Shown: positions 1 to 10,814, counted from the first letter of the stretch. The stretch is 64,000 bases of DNA from Serratia sp. PL17 (GCF_017832355.1 NZ_JAFIBY010000001.1:310001-374000), one strand, 5' to 3'. Numbers and translations are program-made. The notes: generated by a model not told the origin, from the sequence alone.

Positions 1-1
1 C

Positions 2-892
2 GGCGCAGCGGCGGCTATCTGTGCTTCACCGGCAGCCATTATCCTTGCACCTACCTCTGGTGACGTGGTGCTGGCTGCCAAGGCAGCGGAAATGCCGTTG
101 GTCGATTTCGCGTTTAAAACTACCTTACCGATATCCATTGCGGCGATTGTCTGCATGGCCATTGCGCACTTCTTCTGGCAACGCCACCTCGACAAGAAGA
201 ACAACGAACAGCACCACATTATGGATGTGAGTGAAATAACTACGCATGCACCGGGGTTTTACGCTGTTTTACCTTTTACACCGATTCTCGGCGTGCTGGT
301 GTTTGACGGCAAGTGGGGGCCGGAACTGCATATCATCACTGTATTGGTGGGGTGCATGTTATTGGCGGCAGTGATTGAGTTCTTGCGCAGCTTCAGTGCC
401 AAACAGGTATTTACCGGTCTTGAAGTGGCCTATCGGGGAATGGCGGACGCTTTTGCCAGTGTGGTGATGCTGTTGGTCGCTGCGGGCGTATTCGCTCAAG
501 GGTTGAGTACCGTTGGATTTATCAGCGGGTTAATCAGTTTGGCACAGTCGTTTGGTACTGGCGGGATTATCATGATGCTGGTGCTGGTGGTGATTACCAT
601 GCTGGCGGCAATGACTACCGGTTCGGGAAATGCGCCGTTCTATGCTTTTGTTGAACTGATTCCTAAACTGGCGGCTCAGATGGGGGTAAATCCCGCGTAT
701 TTGGTGATCCCCATGCTGCAGGCGTCGAATCTGGGTCGTACGTTGTCACCGGTTTCCGGTGTGGTGGTGGCGGTATCTGGCATGGCGAAAATCTCCCCGT
801 TCGACGTCGTGAAACGTACGTCGGTACCGGTGATTGTCGGGTTGATCGTGGTGATTGTGGCGACGGAGCTGCTGGTTCCTCAGCATTTGTAA
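2..892 (+). CDS. dcuC: DcuC-family C4-dicarboxylate transporter, 3' part
   Basis: The reading frame is open from the window edge, so the start lies outside. The visible ~296 residues are almost all hydrophobic membrane segments, including VVMLLVAAGVFAQGLSTVGF and a glycine-rich MTTGSGNAPFYAF loop, as in the DcuC family of inner-membrane C4-dicarboxylate carriers (fumarate/succinate exchange in anaerobic growth). The substrate is inferred from the family; DcuD-like paralogues look similar and cannot be excluded. It is convergent with yoaE, and a GC-rich hairpin lies between the two. Confidence 0.75.
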   Translation, partial: GAAAAICASPAAIILAPTSGDVVLAAKAAEMPLVDFAFKTTLPISIAAIVCMAIAHFFWQRHLDKKNNEQHHIMDVSEITTHAPGFYAVLPFTPILGVLVFDGKWGPELHIITVLVGCMLLAAVIEFLRSFSAKQVFTGLEVAYRGMADAFASVVMLLVAAGVFAQGLSTVGFISGLISLAQSFGTGGIIMMLVLVVITMLAAMTTGSGNAPFYAFVELIPKLAAQMGVNPAYLVIPMLQASNLGRTLSPVSGVVVAVSGMAKISPFDVVKRTSVPVIVGLIVVIVATELLVPQHL

Positions 893-897
893 CAGGT

Positions 898-916
898 GGC
901 CGGGCGATGCCCGGCC
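898..916. terminator. Hairpin between convergent dcuC and yoaE
   Basis: A perfect 8-bp stem (GGCCGGGC / GCCCGGCC) with loop GAT sits six bases after the dcuC stop and six before the yoaE end. No clear U-tract follows on either strand, so it may act as a shared transcription stop or an mRNA end-protecting hairpin. Confidence 0.5.
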
Positions 917-921
917 CCTAG

Positions 922-2508
922 TTACACCTCGTAGTCAGGCTCTGGTACTGACAGTGGAGTGATCTTCACTTTCAAAATACGGTGGCTACTGACTTCCAGT
1001 GGTTCAAACAGATAGTCACCAATGCGTAACTGTTCGCCTTCTTGAGGAATACGTTGGCTGTGTTCCATCAGCAAGCCGGCCAACGTGTGGTATTCACGTC
1101 TCTCTTCCAGCGGAAGTGGCAGATATAACACCAAATCCTCCAGTGGCATATAACCATTGGCGGTCCAACTGCCGTCAGCATTTTGCTGAATATCATGCCG
1201 CGCATCGACCTCTTCACCGGCTTCCGGAAGGTTACCGGCAATGGTTTCCATCACGTCCGTTAGCGTCACAATGCCTTCAACTGAACCGAACTCATCGACG
1301 ACAAAGGCAAAATGCGTCTGTGCCTGGCGGAATTGCTCCAGCGCGCTCAGCAGGGTTAACTGCTCTGGGAAAATCAGCGGCTGAAGGATTAACGCACGTA
1401 AATCGAGCGGAGCCTGAGCCAGTTGCTGTTTCAGTACATCAATAGTATGGATTACCCCGAGCGGTTCATCGCTGGCACTGTTCTCCACCACGACAATGCG
1501 CGTATGCTGATTTCTTTCAAGTAGCTGTGTCAGCTTTTCTTGTGGATCATTCAGCTCAAGATATTCCACATCGTGGCGTGAAGTCATGATGCTGCTTACC
1601 GTACGCTGCGCCATGCCTAACACCCGTTCTATCATATGCCGTTCCTGCCGATTGAAAATCTCACCGTTTTCGCTGGTGCTATCGGCCAACAGGTTGGCGG
1701 AGTGACTGTCCACTTCCGCTTCCTCGTGTTTACCACTCAGCATACGCAATACCGCTTCCGCAGTTCGTTCTCGCAGCGGCCGTACCGTTGACAGAAAACG
1801 ACGCCGATTGAACTGAGACAGTTGGTTCAAGGCCTCAATCATCACCGAGAAACCAATGGCGGCATACAGATAACCTTTCGGGATATGGTAGCCAAATCCT
1901 TCAGCAACCAGGCTGAAACCAATCATCAACAAGAAGCTTAGGCACAGGATGACAATCGTCGGGTGGGCGTTGACAAAGCGCGTTAGCGGCTTGCTGGCCA
2001 GCAACATCAGCCCGATAGCGATACAGACGGCAATCATCATTACCGCCAGATGATCGACCATGCCGACGGCGGTGATCACCGAATCGAGAGAGAATACGGC
2101 ATCCAGTACCACGATTTGTGCCACAACCGGCCAGAAACGGGCGCCTTTGCGCGGGCCATGCTGTTCTTCATCTTTACCCTCCAGCCGTTCGTTCAACTCC
2201 ATGGTGGCTTTGAACAGCAGGAAGATGCCCCCGACCAACATAATCAGATCGCGGCCACTGAAAGGGTGCCCAGAAGCAAAGAACAGCGGTTGGGTCAGCG
2301 TGGCCAGCCATGAGATGGACGCTAACAGCACCAAGCGCATCAACAGCGCCAGCAACAGGCCGACGACGCGGGCTTTATCCCTCTGATGTTTCGGTAGTTT
2401 TTCCGCCAGAATGGCGATAAAGATAAGGTTGTCTATACCCAGAACGATTTCCAGCACGACCAAAGTGGCCAGGCCGGCCCAAATTGTTGGATCTGCGATC
2501 CATTCCAT
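922..2508 (-). CDS. yoaE: YoaE-like TerC/CBS-domain inner membrane protein
   Basis: A 528-residue protein, close to the ~518 residues of E. coli YoaE. It has a TerC-type membrane domain over roughly the first 215 residues, with acidic motifs in membrane segments ([11 protein letters not shown] near the start, [19 protein letters not shown] near 135). A tandem CBS pair follows at roughly 300-420 ([32 protein letters not shown]) and a CorC/HlyC-type C-terminal domain from about 435. The family is linked to metal ion or redox homeostasis at the inner membrane; the actual substrate is not established. An AGGTG ribosome site lies upstream of the ATG. Not part of the polysaccharide loci. Confidence 0.85.
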   Translation of the reverse strand: MEWIADPTIWAGLATLVVLEIVLGIDNLIFIAILAEKLPKHQRDKARVVGLLLALLMRLVLLASISWLATLTQPLFFASGHPFSGRDLIMLVGGIFLLFKATMELNERLEGKDEEQHGPRKGARFWPVVAQIVVLDAVFSLDSVITAVGMVDHLAVMMIAVCIAIGLMLLASKPLTRFVNAHPTIVILCLSFLLMIGFSLVAEGFGYHIPKGYLYAAIGFSVMIEALNQLSQFNRRRFLSTVRPLRERTAEAVLRMLSGKHEEAEVDSHSANLLADSTSENGEIFNRQERHMIERVLGMAQRTVSSIMTSRHDVEYLELNDPQEKLTQLLERNQHTRIVVVENSASDEPLGVIHTIDVLKQQLAQAPLDLRALILQPLIFPEQLTLLSALEQFRQAQTHFAFVVDEFGSVEGIVTLTDVMETIAGNLPEAGEEVDARHDIQQNADGSWTANGYMPLEDLVLYLPLPLEERREYHTLAGLLMEHSQRIPQEGEQLRIGDYLFEPLEVSSHRILKVKITPLSVPEPDYEV

Positions 2509-3190
2509 ACGCCCAATTTCACCTGTAAGTTCGACGGCTTATGCCGCAAGGGAATGATGGGTGCTGAGGCGGGAAAATTCAACTTTAAAACAGGGATTAG
2601 GGGTGACCTGTTTGAAGTATGATGAGATTAAGCAAAATAATGCATAAAAAATCACTCATTTCGAAAGTGTTCAGGTTGTGATGCTGTAAGGAAAGGGGCG
2701 TTATTCTTAATAAGGAGCCTATACGCCCAGACAGGGGACCTGATGCCTGTTGATAAAAGCAGCGTAAATATAATTTTTAAAAATCAAGTCGTTATAGATG
2801 CTATCGGCTGCTACACTTTGTTCACTTTAACCCTGTAGGTAGTCTTATTCTGAAAAGGATAACCAATAAGTATCTTAGGCTTGTATCGATCGGTTAATAG
2901 TATAAGAATCTTAGCCATACAAACATTTACAAGTATCACTATTTGGTTATAAACACGTATTTTTTTGCTTTTATGTGACATCTGCGTCACTTAGCAAAGA
3001 GCATGGCCTTGATTTACATTGCAAAGCGATTGGGCAATTCCTGATTGCTTCATAGAAAATGATGACAGTGCATTGGTAGCTGAGAGCCAGGGGCGGTAGC
3101 GTGTCTGCACCACTCCGTTCCCGTTTTCATAAGCGTCCCGGATAAGGCTTAGTTCGGCTACGTTAAAATTATTGATTGTGGATGAAAAAC
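2509..3190. other. Intergenic regulatory region upstream of the first polysaccharide operon
   Basis: About 680 bases without a convincing gene. The left end must carry the yoaE promoter on the minus strand. The stretch from about 2830 to 2960 is AT-rich and probably holds the promoter for the exopolysaccharide operon, followed by the JUMPstart/ops element and an ~87-base leader. Short open frames here lack ribosome sites and family resemblance. Confidence 0.6.
3065..3103 (+). promoter_or_regulatory. JUMPstart element with ops site (RfaH recruitment), operon 1
   Basis: The stretch contains CCAGGGGCGGTAGCGTG, matching the JUMPstart consensus. The 12-base ops core GGCGGTAGCGTG is at 3092-3103. 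In enterobacteria this element lies in the untranslated leader of long surface-polysaccharide operons; RNA polymerase pauses there and recruits the antiterminator RfaH. It ends 87 bases before the galU-like start, as expected for a long operon needing antitermination. Confidence 0.9.
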
Positions 3191-4090
3191 ATGCAAAAGA
3201 GACTGAAGGCTGTGATCCCCGTAGCTGGCCTGGGAACCCGTATGTTGCCTGCGACAAAAGCCATTCCTAAAGAAATGCTGCCGGTGGTCGATAAACCATT
3301 GATTCAGTATATTGTTAACGAGTGTGTGGCTGCTGGGATTAAAGATATTGTATTGGTTACCCATTCCTCTAAGAATGCAATTGAAAACCACTTCGATACC
3401 TCTTTTGAACTCGAGGCAGTTCTGGAGTCACGTGTTAAGCGCCAACTTCTCGAAGAAGTACAGACTATCTGCCCAGACGATGTCACGGTGATGCAAGTGC
3501 GCCAAGGTCAGGCAAAAGGCTTGGGCCATGCTGTTCTATGCGCTAAACCTATGGTCGGTGATGATCCTTTTGTGGTGTTGTTACCGGATGTCCTGTTGGA
3601 TGATTCGACAGCCGATCTGCGTAAAGAGAACCTGGCCAAAATGATCCAACGTTTCACTGAAACTGGCTATAGCCAGATTATGGTGGAACCGGTACCGGAA
3701 CAGGATGTTTCGAAATACGGCGTGGTGGACTGTGGTGGTGCGGCGCTGTCGGCAGGAGAGAGTACTCCGATGACTGCGGTAGTCGAAAAACCTGCTCGTG
3801 AGGACGCGCCATCCAATCTGGCTGTAGTGGGCCGTTATGTTCTGTCCGCCGATATCTGGCCGCTGTTGGAAAAAACGTTGCCGGGTGCGGGTGATGAAAT
3901 CCAGCTGACCGATGCGATCGCCATGTTGATGGATGCTCAAACCGTAGAGGCTTTCCACATGAGCGGCAAGTCGCATGACTGTGGGGATAAGCTGGGTTAT
4001 ATGAAAGCGTTTGTGCAATATGGCTTGCGTCATGCCTCCGAAGGTGAAGATTTTACCCAATGGTTGAAGCAGACACTAAATAGCAAGTAA
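3191..4090 (+). CDS. galU: UTP-glucose-1-phosphate uridylyltransferase (GalU-like), copy 1
   Basis: Makes UDP-glucose from UTP and glucose-1-phosphate, feeding UDP-Glc and, through GalE, UDP-Gal into polysaccharide synthesis. The nucleotidyltransferase signature [18 protein letters not shown] is near the N-terminus, and [12 protein letters not shown] and [11 protein letters not shown] follow in the C-terminal half. The GLGTRML and GDEIQLTD forms are those of GalU rather than GalF. An upstream in-frame TTG (3176) and ATG (3182) exist; the ATG at 3191 is preferred because GGA lies 8 bases before it and the protein then begins [11 protein letters not shown]. First gene after the JUMPstart. A second GalU-like gene lies near 34 kb, and which one supplies housekeeping activity cannot be told from sequence. 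Confidence 0.85.
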   Translation: MQKRLKAVIPVAGLGTRMLPATKAIPKEMLPVVDKPLIQYIVNECVAAGIKDIVLVTHSSKNAIENHFDTSFELEAVLESRVKRQLLEEVQTICPDDVTVMQVRQGQAKGLGHAVLCAKPMVGDDPFVVLLPDVLLDDSTADLRKENLAKMIQRFTETGYSQIMVEPVPEQDVSKYGVVDCGGAALSAGESTPMTAVVEKPAREDAPSNLAVVGRYVLSADIWPLLEKTLPGAGDEIQLTDAIAMLMDAQTVEAFHMSGKSHDCGDKLGYMKAFVQYGLRHASEGEDFTQWLKQTLNSK

Positions 4091-4135
4091 TGGTTGCGGC
4101 TGAATATACGATCATAATATTGAAAGAGGATTATC

Positions 4136-5029
4136 ATGACCAAGTTGAAAGCTGTCATTCCTGTTGCAGGCCTGGGTATGCGTATGTTGCCGGCAACCAA
4201 GGCCATCCCAAAAGAAATGTTGCCGATCGTCGATAGGCCGTTGATTCAATATATCGTTAATGAGTGCGTTGCTGCAGGGATCAAAGAAATCATCCTGGTG
4301 ACGCATTCTTCGAAAAACGCGATTGAAAACCACTTTGATACCTCATTCGAATTGGAAGCGATGCTTGAAGCGCGCGTGAAGCGTCAGTTGCTGGAAGAGG
4401 TACAGTCAATTACGCCAAAAGGCGTCACGCTGATGCATATTCGTCAAGGGCAGCCAAAAGGTTTGGGACATGCGGTGCTTTGTGCCAAACCCCTGGTAGG
4501 GGATTCACCCTTTGTGGTTTTGTTGCCGGATGTCTTGCTTGACGACGCAAAAGCAGACTTGAAGAAAGATAATTTGCCACACATGATTTCTCGCTTTGAA
4601 CAGACGGGATTGAGCCAGGTGTTGGTTCAGGCTGCTGATGAGCATGTGCTGTATGATTACTCGGTAGTTGAATGCGAAACCAGCAAGCTGCAACCGGGGG
4701 AAAGTTCTCGCATGACTGCGATTATCGAAAAGCCGGGTCGTGACGTTCAGTTGAAGTCCAATTACTCCGCGGTAGGGCGCTATGTGCTCTCGGCTGATAT
4801 TTGGCCGATCTTGGAAAAAACAGAGCCTGGAGCTTGGGGGCGTATTCAACTGACAGATGCCATTTCTGAATTACTGAAACACAAAACGGTCGAGGCGACA
4901 GAGCTGGTGGGTGAGTCGTTCAACTGTGGCGAAAAAATGGGCTACCTGCGGGCGTTTGTGACCTATGGTTTACGCCACCCTACGCAGGGTAAAGCGTTTC
5001 GCGAGTGGGTTGAACAGCTTTCCTTATAA
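4136..5029 (+). CDS. galF: GalF, GalU paralogue at the polysaccharide locus border
   Basis: 297 residues, the exact length of E. coli GalF. It has the GalF-type variants GLGMRML (Met in place of the Thr of GalU) and [13 protein letters not shown] (in place of [12 protein letters not shown]). GalF has weak or no uridylyltransferase activity of its own and is reported to modulate GalU. It classically marks the left border of enterobacterial O-antigen and capsule loci, which fits the position here. An AGAGGA ribosome site lies a few bases before the ATG. It follows copy 1 of galU by 45 bases and is probably co-transcribed. Confidence 0.88.
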   Translation: MTKLKAVIPVAGLGMRMLPATKAIPKEMLPIVDRPLIQYIVNECVAAGIKEIILVTHSSKNAIENHFDTSFELEAMLEARVKRQLLEEVQSITPKGVTLMHIRQGQPKGLGHAVLCAKPLVGDSPFVVLLPDVLLDDAKADLKKDNLPHMISRFEQTGLSQVLVQAADEHVLYDYSVVECETSKLQPGESSRMTAIIEKPGRDVQLKSNYSAVGRYVLSADIWPILEKTEPGAWGRIQLTDAISELLKHKTVEATELVGESFNCGEKMGYLRAFVTYGLRHPTQGKAFREWVEQLSL

Positions 5030-5323
5030 ATAAAACTACTGAATTTCTTGAGGGCTGACTAAGTACATACTTAGCCGGTCTTAAGCTACGTTTGATTGAT
5101 GCGCATATAGACTGGCATACTCTTTTGTTTGAGTATTATGCAATAATGCTTTCATCATAAAGCTCATACTAGCAGACCAGAATTCAATGCTTGCTCAATG
5201 AATGCGAATTGTCATATGTACCTGAGCAGATAACACACAATTTTCTGAGTGCCCGATAAGCGCGCTGGTCGGCTTGGGACTTAGCACCGCAAACATTTTT
5301 ACTTTGATAGTGATGATAACTCG

Positions 5324-6460
5324 ATGGCAAAAAAACAATGGAAACTGGTACCACTTTTGGTATCAATTAGTGTGATTAGCGGTTGTACAATCGTCCCAGG
5401 ATCTCATCTTTCAACCAGTGGAAAAGACGTTGTCAAGCAACAGGATAGCGACTTTGACATTGATAAATTGGTGAACATTTATCCAATGACGCCAAGTTTA
5501 GTTGAAAAAATGCGGCCAAAACCTGTGGTTGCGCAATCCAATTCATCGTTAGAGCGCGAGCTGCAGAATTACGAGTATCGTATTGGTGTTGGCGATGTGC
5601 TTATGGTGACCGTTTGGGATCATCCAGAGTTGACTACGCCAGCGGGCCAGTATCGGAGCGCAAGCGATACGGGGAACTGGGTGAATTCTGATGGAACAAT
5701 TTTTTATCCCTATATTGGTAAAGTAAAAGTTTCGGGGAAGACCGTCAGTCAGGTACGCAGTGATATCGCAGGTAGGTTGGCACAATATATCGAAAGCCCG
5801 CAGGTAGACGTGAGCATTGCTGCATTCCGTTCACAAAAGGTCTATGTCACTGGCGAAGTCGAAAAGTCAGGCCAGCAACCTATCACCAATGTTCCTTTGA
5901 CGATTATGGATGCCGTAAATAACGCAGGTGGGTTGAGTGCTAATGCGGACTGGCGAAATGTCGTATTGACGCATAACGGTAAAGAACATCGGATTTCACT
6001 TCAGGCTTTGATGCAGAAGGGGGATTTGATGCAGAATCACTTGCTCTATCCTGGCGATATTCTTTATATCCCGCGCAATGATGACTTGAAAGTATTCGTT
6101 ATGGGAGAGGTCAAGAAACAATCTACATTGCGTATGGATCGCAGTGGCATGACTTTAACGGAAGCGTTGGGTAATGCCGAAGGTATGGACCAAGCAATGT
6201 CTGATGCAACTGGCGTATTTGTGATTCGTCCGTTACGGGGTAGTGAAGGGCAGAAAATTGCCAATATTTATCAGTTGAACGCTTCAGATGCTTCAGCACT
6301 TGTCATGGGAACTGAATTCCAATTGCAGCCATACGATATTGTGTACGTGACTACTGCACCAGTGGTGCGTTGGAATCGTGTTATTTCACAGTTGGTGCCG
6401 ACAATTACAGGTGTTCATGACATGACTGAGACTGTGCGTTTCATTAAACAATGGAACTAG
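5324..6460 (+). CDS. wza: Wza, outer-membrane polysaccharide export lipoprotein
   Basis: 378 residues, against 379 for E. coli Wza. The signal peptide ends in the lipobox ISGC with the lipidated cysteine at residue 21. The body has the polysaccharide-export domain ([19 protein letters not shown]) followed by SLBB-type repeats ([36 protein letters not shown]) and a C-terminal helical segment ending FIKQWN. Wza octamers form the outer-membrane channel working with Wzc. A 294-base gap separates it from galF and could hold an extra promoter, although only a weak TTGATT/CATACT pair was seen there. The wzb gene begins 3 bases after its stop. Confidence 0.93.
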   Translation: MAKKQWKLVPLLVSISVISGCTIVPGSHLSTSGKDVVKQQDSDFDIDKLVNIYPMTPSLVEKMRPKPVVAQSNSSLERELQNYEYRIGVGDVLMVTVWDHPELTTPAGQYRSASDTGNWVNSDGTIFYPYIGKVKVSGKTVSQVRSDIAGRLAQYIESPQVDVSIAAFRSQKVYVTGEVEKSGQQPITNVPLTIMDAVNNAGGLSANADWRNVVLTHNGKEHRISLQALMQKGDLMQNHLLYPGDILYIPRNDDLKVFVMGEVKKQSTLRMDRSGMTLTEALGNAEGMDQAMSDATGVFVIRPLRGSEGQKIANIYQLNASDASALVMGTEFQLQPYDIVYVTTAPVVRWNRVISQLVPTITGVHDMTETVRFIKQWN

Positions 6461-6463
6461 CAT

Positions 6464-6898
6464 ATGTTTGATTCAATTCTAGTGGTTTGTATCGGTAATA
6501 TTTGCCGTTCCCCGACAGGGGAGCGCCTGCTAAAACAATTATTACCAGATAAAAAAGTCGCTTCTGCAGGGTTAGGAGCGCTTGTAGGAAAACCTGCTGA
6601 TGCTTCAGCGACAGATGTTGCATTGAGACATCATCTATCTCTTGAAGGACATGTAGCAAAGCAGTTAACAGCGTCGTTATGCCGCGAGCATGATCTTATC
6701 CTCGTAATGGAGAAGACACATATTGATGCAGTCTGTCGTTTGGCACCAGAGGTTAGAGGAAAAACGATGCTTTTTGGCCATTGGCTAATGCAACGTGAAA
6801 TTGCCGACCCTTACCGCCAAAGTCGCGAGGCTTTTGAGTTTGTTTACCGACTTCTTGATGAGTCCGCTAAAAAGTGGGCTCATGCTTTAAGCCGATAG
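6464..6898 (+). CDS. wzb: Wzb, low-molecular-weight protein tyrosine phosphatase
   Basis: 144 residues. The phosphatase loop CIGNICRS (nucleophile Cys9, Arg15) is at the N-terminus and the general-acid loop ADPYRQS is near residue 110. Wzb dephosphorylates the tyrosine-rich tail of Wzc, and cycling between the two states is needed for high-level group 1 capsule or colanic acid assembly. Set tightly between wza and wzc, the canonical order. Cytoplasmic. Confidence 0.93.
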   Translation: MFDSILVVCIGNICRSPTGERLLKQLLPDKKVASAGLGALVGKPADASATDVALRHHLSLEGHVAKQLTASLCREHDLILVMEKTHIDAVCRLAPEVRGKTMLFGHWLMQREIADPYRQSREAFEFVYRLLDESAKKWAHALSR

Positions 6899-6914
6899 CC
6901 ATTCAGGATATCCA

Positions 6915-9104
6915 ATGTCAGAGAAAACGAAAGTAAGTAATACGAGTATTGATAAATCCGATGGAATAGATTTAACTCGTATTGTGGGAGAAGCCATAGA
7001 TAATCGCTGGCTTATTATTGGGACGACTGCTATTTTCCTCACGTTAGGGATCTTATACAGTCTATTTTCAACTCCAATTTATAAAGCAGATGCCCTGATT
7101 CAAGTTGAGCAAAGCGTTGGGAATTCTTTGCTGAATAATATAAGCCAGATGTTGCCAAGTAGTCAGCCAGAATCGGCTCCCGAAATTGAGCTTCTTAAAT
7201 CCAGGATGGTCTTGAGCAAGACCATTGATGAATTAAATTTGCAAACTGTTATCAAGGAGAAGTATTTTCCTATTTTTGGGAAAGGATTTTCCCGTTTAAC
7301 TGGGGAAAAATCAGGTGAGTTGGCGATATCCACATTTGTAGTCCCAGACTCTTGGGATGATACGGATTACATCACTTTAACTGTTGGCGACAAGTCAACC
7401 TTTACCCTCAGCAAAGATGGTGAGGAGTTTGCAACTGGAAAAGTTGGGCAATTAGTAAAAAACTCCGATGGTCTATCTATCATTGTTAATGATATCCAAG
7501 CTGATGCAGGAACTAAGTTTAAAGTCTATAGAATTAGCGAGCTTGAAGCTGTTAATAATTTATTAGAACAGTTCGATGTGGCTGATAAAGGAAAAGATAC
7601 GGGGATTTTGGCACTCTCACTTACAGGTGAAAATAAAGTTCTAATCCAAAAAATTCTCGAATCTATTGCACAGAACTATTTAGAGCAAAACGTTGCCCGA
7701 AAATCTGAAGAAGATGCAAGAAGTTTGGACTTCTTAAAGGAGCAGTTGCCAAAAATTCGTATGGGGCTGGATGAGGCGGAAGAGAAACTTAATCAATACA
7801 GACAGAAAAAAGACTCGGTTGATCTCTCTCTAGAGGCTAAGTCAGTTTTGGATACTATTGTATCAGTTGATTCCCAATTGAACGAATTGACCTTCAAAGA
7901 GGCCGAAATATCAAAACTGTATACTAAGGAGCATCCATCATATAAGGCTCTTTTAGAAAAGAGAAATACTCTAGAAAAGGAAAGGGATAAGTTGAATAAA
8001 CGAGTGAACTCAATGCCGGAAACCCAGCAAGAGATCCTTCGTTTAAGTCGTGATGTCCAATCTGGCCAAGCAGTTTATATGCAACTTTTAAATAAAGACC
8101 AAGAGCTGCGTATATCTAAGGCAAGTACAGTAGGCAACGTTCGTATCATTGACCAATCTATGGTGCAACCAAAACCTGTTGAACCAAAAAAGATAGTCAT
8201 TATATTGGTCAGTATGTTGTTGGGAGCGTTTATTTCATTTGCATATATTCTTTTACGCTCTTTCCTACACCGTGGCATCGAAAGCCCGGAGCAGCTAGAA
8301 GAGTTAGGTATCAACGTTTATGCAAGTGTACCTCTTTCGGAATGGCAGCGTAAGAAAGATATAGATTTCTCAAATAAGCTAAAAAACAAAAAGGGAAATA
8401 CGGATGCCAATACTTTGCTGGCATTTGGTAATCCTGCTGATTTAGCCATTGAAGCCATTCGTAGTCTCCGGACGAGTTTGCACTTTGCAATGATGGAAGC
8501 AAAAAATAATGTGCTGATGATATCGGGTGCAAGCCCAGGGATTGGTAAGACATTCATCAGTGCTAACCTCGCTGCTGTAGTTGCTCAATCAGGTCAACGT
8601 GTTCTGTTCATCGATAGTGACATGCGCAAAGGCTATGCACATGAGTTGATAGGACTTACTGGAAATAATGGTCTTTCTGATATTCTTTCTGGTCGCGTTG
8701 ATTATAGGTCTGCAATTAAAAACGTCAAAGAGGGTGGTTTTGATTTTATTTCTAGAGGGCAAGTTCCACCAAATCCATCAGAACTTTTGATGCATTCTAG
8801 GTTTGCCGAGCTGATTACTAATATTTCAAAAGAGTATGATTTAATCTTGGTAGATACACCACCTATTCTTGCTGTGACTGACGCAGCAATTATTGGTAAA
8901 CATGCAGGGACATCATTAGTTGTTGCAAGGTTTGAGGTGAATACACCGAAAGAAATCGATATCAGTATCCGACGCTTTGAGCAAAATGGAATAGAAATTA
9001 AAGGTGTGATTTTGAACGCCGTAATGAGAAAAGCGGTGAACTACTATAACTATGGTTATGATTATTATGACTATAGTTACGGTGACAAAAAAAATCGAGA
9101 TTAA
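6915..9104 (+). CDS. wzc: Wzc, polysaccharide co-polymerase and tyrosine autokinase
   Basis: 729 residues. An N-terminal Wzz-type domain has a first membrane segment at about residues 30-50 and a second near 425-445, with a long periplasmic coiled region between. The cytoplasmic BY-kinase domain has Walker A SGASPGIGKT (about residues 536-545), Walker A' VLFIDSDMRKG and Walker B LILVDTPP. The tail carries a tyrosine cluster (YYNYGYDYYDYSYGDKK) that is autophosphorylated in this family and is the substrate of Wzb. It controls chain length and opens Wza. Composition becomes clearly AT-rich within this gene. Confidence 0.94.
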   Translation: MSEKTKVSNTSIDKSDGIDLTRIVGEAIDNRWLIIGTTAIFLTLGILYSLFSTPIYKADALIQVEQSVGNSLLNNISQMLPSSQPESAPEIELLKSRMVLSKTIDELNLQTVIKEKYFPIFGKGFSRLTGEKSGELAISTFVVPDSWDDTDYITLTVGDKSTFTLSKDGEEFATGKVGQLVKNSDGLSIIVNDIQADAGTKFKVYRISELEAVNNLLEQFDVADKGKDTGILALSLTGENKVLIQKILESIAQNYLEQNVARKSEEDARSLDFLKEQLPKIRMGLDEAEEKLNQYRQKKDSVDLSLEAKSVLDTIVSVDSQLNELTFKEAEISKLYTKEHPSYKALLEKRNTLEKERDKLNKRVNSMPETQQEILRLSRDVQSGQAVYMQLLNKDQELRISKASTVGNVRIIDQSMVQPKPVEPKKIVIILVSMLLGAFISFAYILLRSFLHRGIESPEQLEELGINVYASVPLSEWQRKKDIDFSNKLKNKKGNTDANTLLAFGNPADLAIEAIRSLRTSLHFAMMEAKNNVLMISGASPGIGKTFISANLAAVVAQSGQRVLFIDSDMRKGYAHELIGLTGNNGLSDILSGRVDYRSAIKNVKEGGFDFISRGQVPPNPSELLMHSRFAELITNISKEYDLILVDTPPILAVTDAAIIGKHAGTSLVVARFEVNTPKEIDISIRRFEQNGIEIKGVILNAVMRKAVNYYNYGYDYYDYSYGDKKNRD

Positions 9105-9116
9105 TAATTAAATCTC

Positions 9117-9147
9117 AGGCGGTGGCATTAAAAAAATGCTACCGCCT
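9117..9147 (+). terminator. Hairpin after wzc, probable attenuator
   Basis: A 12-bp stem (AGGCGGTGGCAT / ATGCTACCGCCT, one G-T pair) encloses a 7-base A-rich loop 12 bases after the wzc stop. The downstream tract is only weakly T-rich (AATTTCATA), so it would be a leaky stop. Group 1 capsule loci of E. coli and Klebsiella carry a stem-loop at this same place that reduces transcription into the glycosyltransferase genes. Confidence 0.65.
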
Positions 9148-9263
9148 AATTTCATAACCAATTGATTTTTCCTGTGATTTTTAAATTAATATCTTATTAA
9201 AGATAACAAGAAAAGCTTGTTAGAGTATCCGCTTGTTTGGTGATTTAGGTAAAGGAAAAATTT

Positions 9264-10697
9264 ATGAGTGCCATGAGTTACTCAAAGAAAACTAATTTAG
9301 TAAAACTATTTTTGGCATTATCAGATTTTTTATTTTTTAACATCTCGCTTTTTATTGGTGTTTTTCTTGTGGGCCTTTTTGGCGGGAATGTTACAGATTT
9401 TTTACCAGAAACGGAAATGCCTGCGCGGCTTTTTACTCATGTTATGCTCTCTTTATTATGTGTAATATGGTTCTGGGTGAGATTACGTCATTATACATAT
9501 AGAAAACCATTCTGGTTCGAGCTCAAAGAGATTCTAAGAACATTACTTATTTTTTCAATTTGCGATCTGGCATTAGTCGCATTCTCTAAATGGCAGTTCT
9601 CACGCTATGTATGGGTCTTTACTTGGACACTTGCTTTGTTACTGGTTCCTTTAGCAAGAGCCTGCACAAAACACATGCTCAACAAGTTTGGATTATGGAA
9701 GAAACATACTGTAATTATTGGTGCTGGGAAAAATGCTTGTGATGCATACGCAGCCTTACAAAGTGAAGAGGTAATGGGTTTTGCCATTACTACATTTTTT
9801 TCACCGATTGCAGGTTCAAAAACGGAACTGCTAGGAATACCGATTGTCTACGACGAAAAAGAGTTGTGGTCGCAGTGCGACCCAGGTACAACACAATTCA
9901 TCGTAGCACTCGAGTTCGAAGAGAATCTAATTCGTGACGAATGGTTGAAAAAATTAACAACGCATGATTGCCGCTCTATATCTGTAATCCCAACTCTTCG
10001 CGGCGTACCTCTCTATGGAACTGATATGTCATTTATTTTTAGCCATGAGGTGATGATTTTAAGGGTAAATAACAATTTGGCTAAAAGAACATCACGTCTG
10101 TGTAAAAGAGTGTTCGATATTATTGGCGCAGCGGCAATCATAATTTTACTTTCACCGGTTCTCGCTATACTAGCCTACCTCGTTTCGAAAGATGGAGGCA
10201 AAGCCATCTATGGACATGAAAGGATAGGACATAACGGAAAGAAATTCAAATGCCTGAAATTCCGCTCTATGGTTGTAAACTCGCAAGAAGTACTTAATGA
10301 TCTTTTAGAAAGTAATCCTGGAGCCTTTGCCGAATGGTCAAAAGATTTTAAACTTAAAGATGATCCTCGGATAACGAAAATTGGTAAATTCATTCGTAAA
10401 ACCAGTCTTGATGAATTACCTCAACTCTTTAATGTAATAAAAGGCGAGATGAGTTTAGTAGGACCTCGACCTATCATCGAAGAGGAGTTAGAACGTTATG
10501 CAGGTGATGTAGACTATTATCTAATGGCTAAGCCTGGAATGACAGGATTATGGCAAGTTAGTGGACGTAATGATGTTGACTATGAAACGCGAGTTTATTT
10601 CGATGCTTGGTATGTAAAAAATTGGTCAATGTGGAATGATATTGCGATCTTATTCAAAACCATTGGTGTTGTTGTAAGAAGGGACGGAGCATATTAG
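9264..10697 (+). CDS. wbaP: WbaP, undecaprenyl-phosphate galactose-1-phosphate transferase
   Basis: 477 residues (Salmonella WbaP has 476). It begins repeat-unit synthesis by moving Gal-1-P from UDP-Gal to undecaprenyl phosphate at the inner membrane. Hydrophobic segments fill the first ~140 residues, with the WbaP-type stretch RLRHYTYRKPFW. A Rossmann-like middle follows (VIIGAGKNACDAYAALQSEE). The catalytic C-terminal domain has KFRSMVVNSQEV, RKTSLDELPQLFNV, GEMSLVGPRP and GMTGLWQVSGRND. The close match to WbaP favours galactose over the glucose of WcaJ. An AAAGGA site precedes the chosen ATG. Confidence 0.9.
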   Translation: MSAMSYSKKTNLVKLFLALSDFLFFNISLFIGVFLVGLFGGNVTDFLPETEMPARLFTHVMLSLLCVIWFWVRLRHYTYRKPFWFELKEILRTLLIFSICDLALVAFSKWQFSRYVWVFTWTLALLLVPLARACTKHMLNKFGLWKKHTVIIGAGKNACDAYAALQSEEVMGFAITTFFSPIAGSKTELLGIPIVYDEKELWSQCDPGTTQFIVALEFEENLIRDEWLKKLTTHDCRSISVIPTLRGVPLYGTDMSFIFSHEVMILRVNNNLAKRTSRLCKRVFDIIGAAAIIILLSPVLAILAYLVSKDGGKAIYGHERIGHNGKKFKCLKFRSMVVNSQEVLNDLLESNPGAFAEWSKDFKLKDDPRITKIGKFIRKTSLDELPQLFNVIKGEMSLVGPRPIIEEELERYAGDVDYYLMAKPGMTGLWQVSGRNDVDYETRVYFDAWYVKNWSMWNDIAILFKTIGVVVRRDGAY

Positions 10698-10814
10698 TAA
10701 TCTCTATGAACTTACTAACAACAATGGTGAGCAGATTAAGTGATATCTATTGAAGTCACTAGATCATAGGAGATAATGTGCCATTCTATTTTTTCAATGA
10801 TAATTTAGGACTGT

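Noticed and set aside
5053-5076. Inverted repeat CTAAGTA/TACTTAG after galF
   Set aside because: The spacer is only two bases and no T-run follows; too weak to call a terminator.
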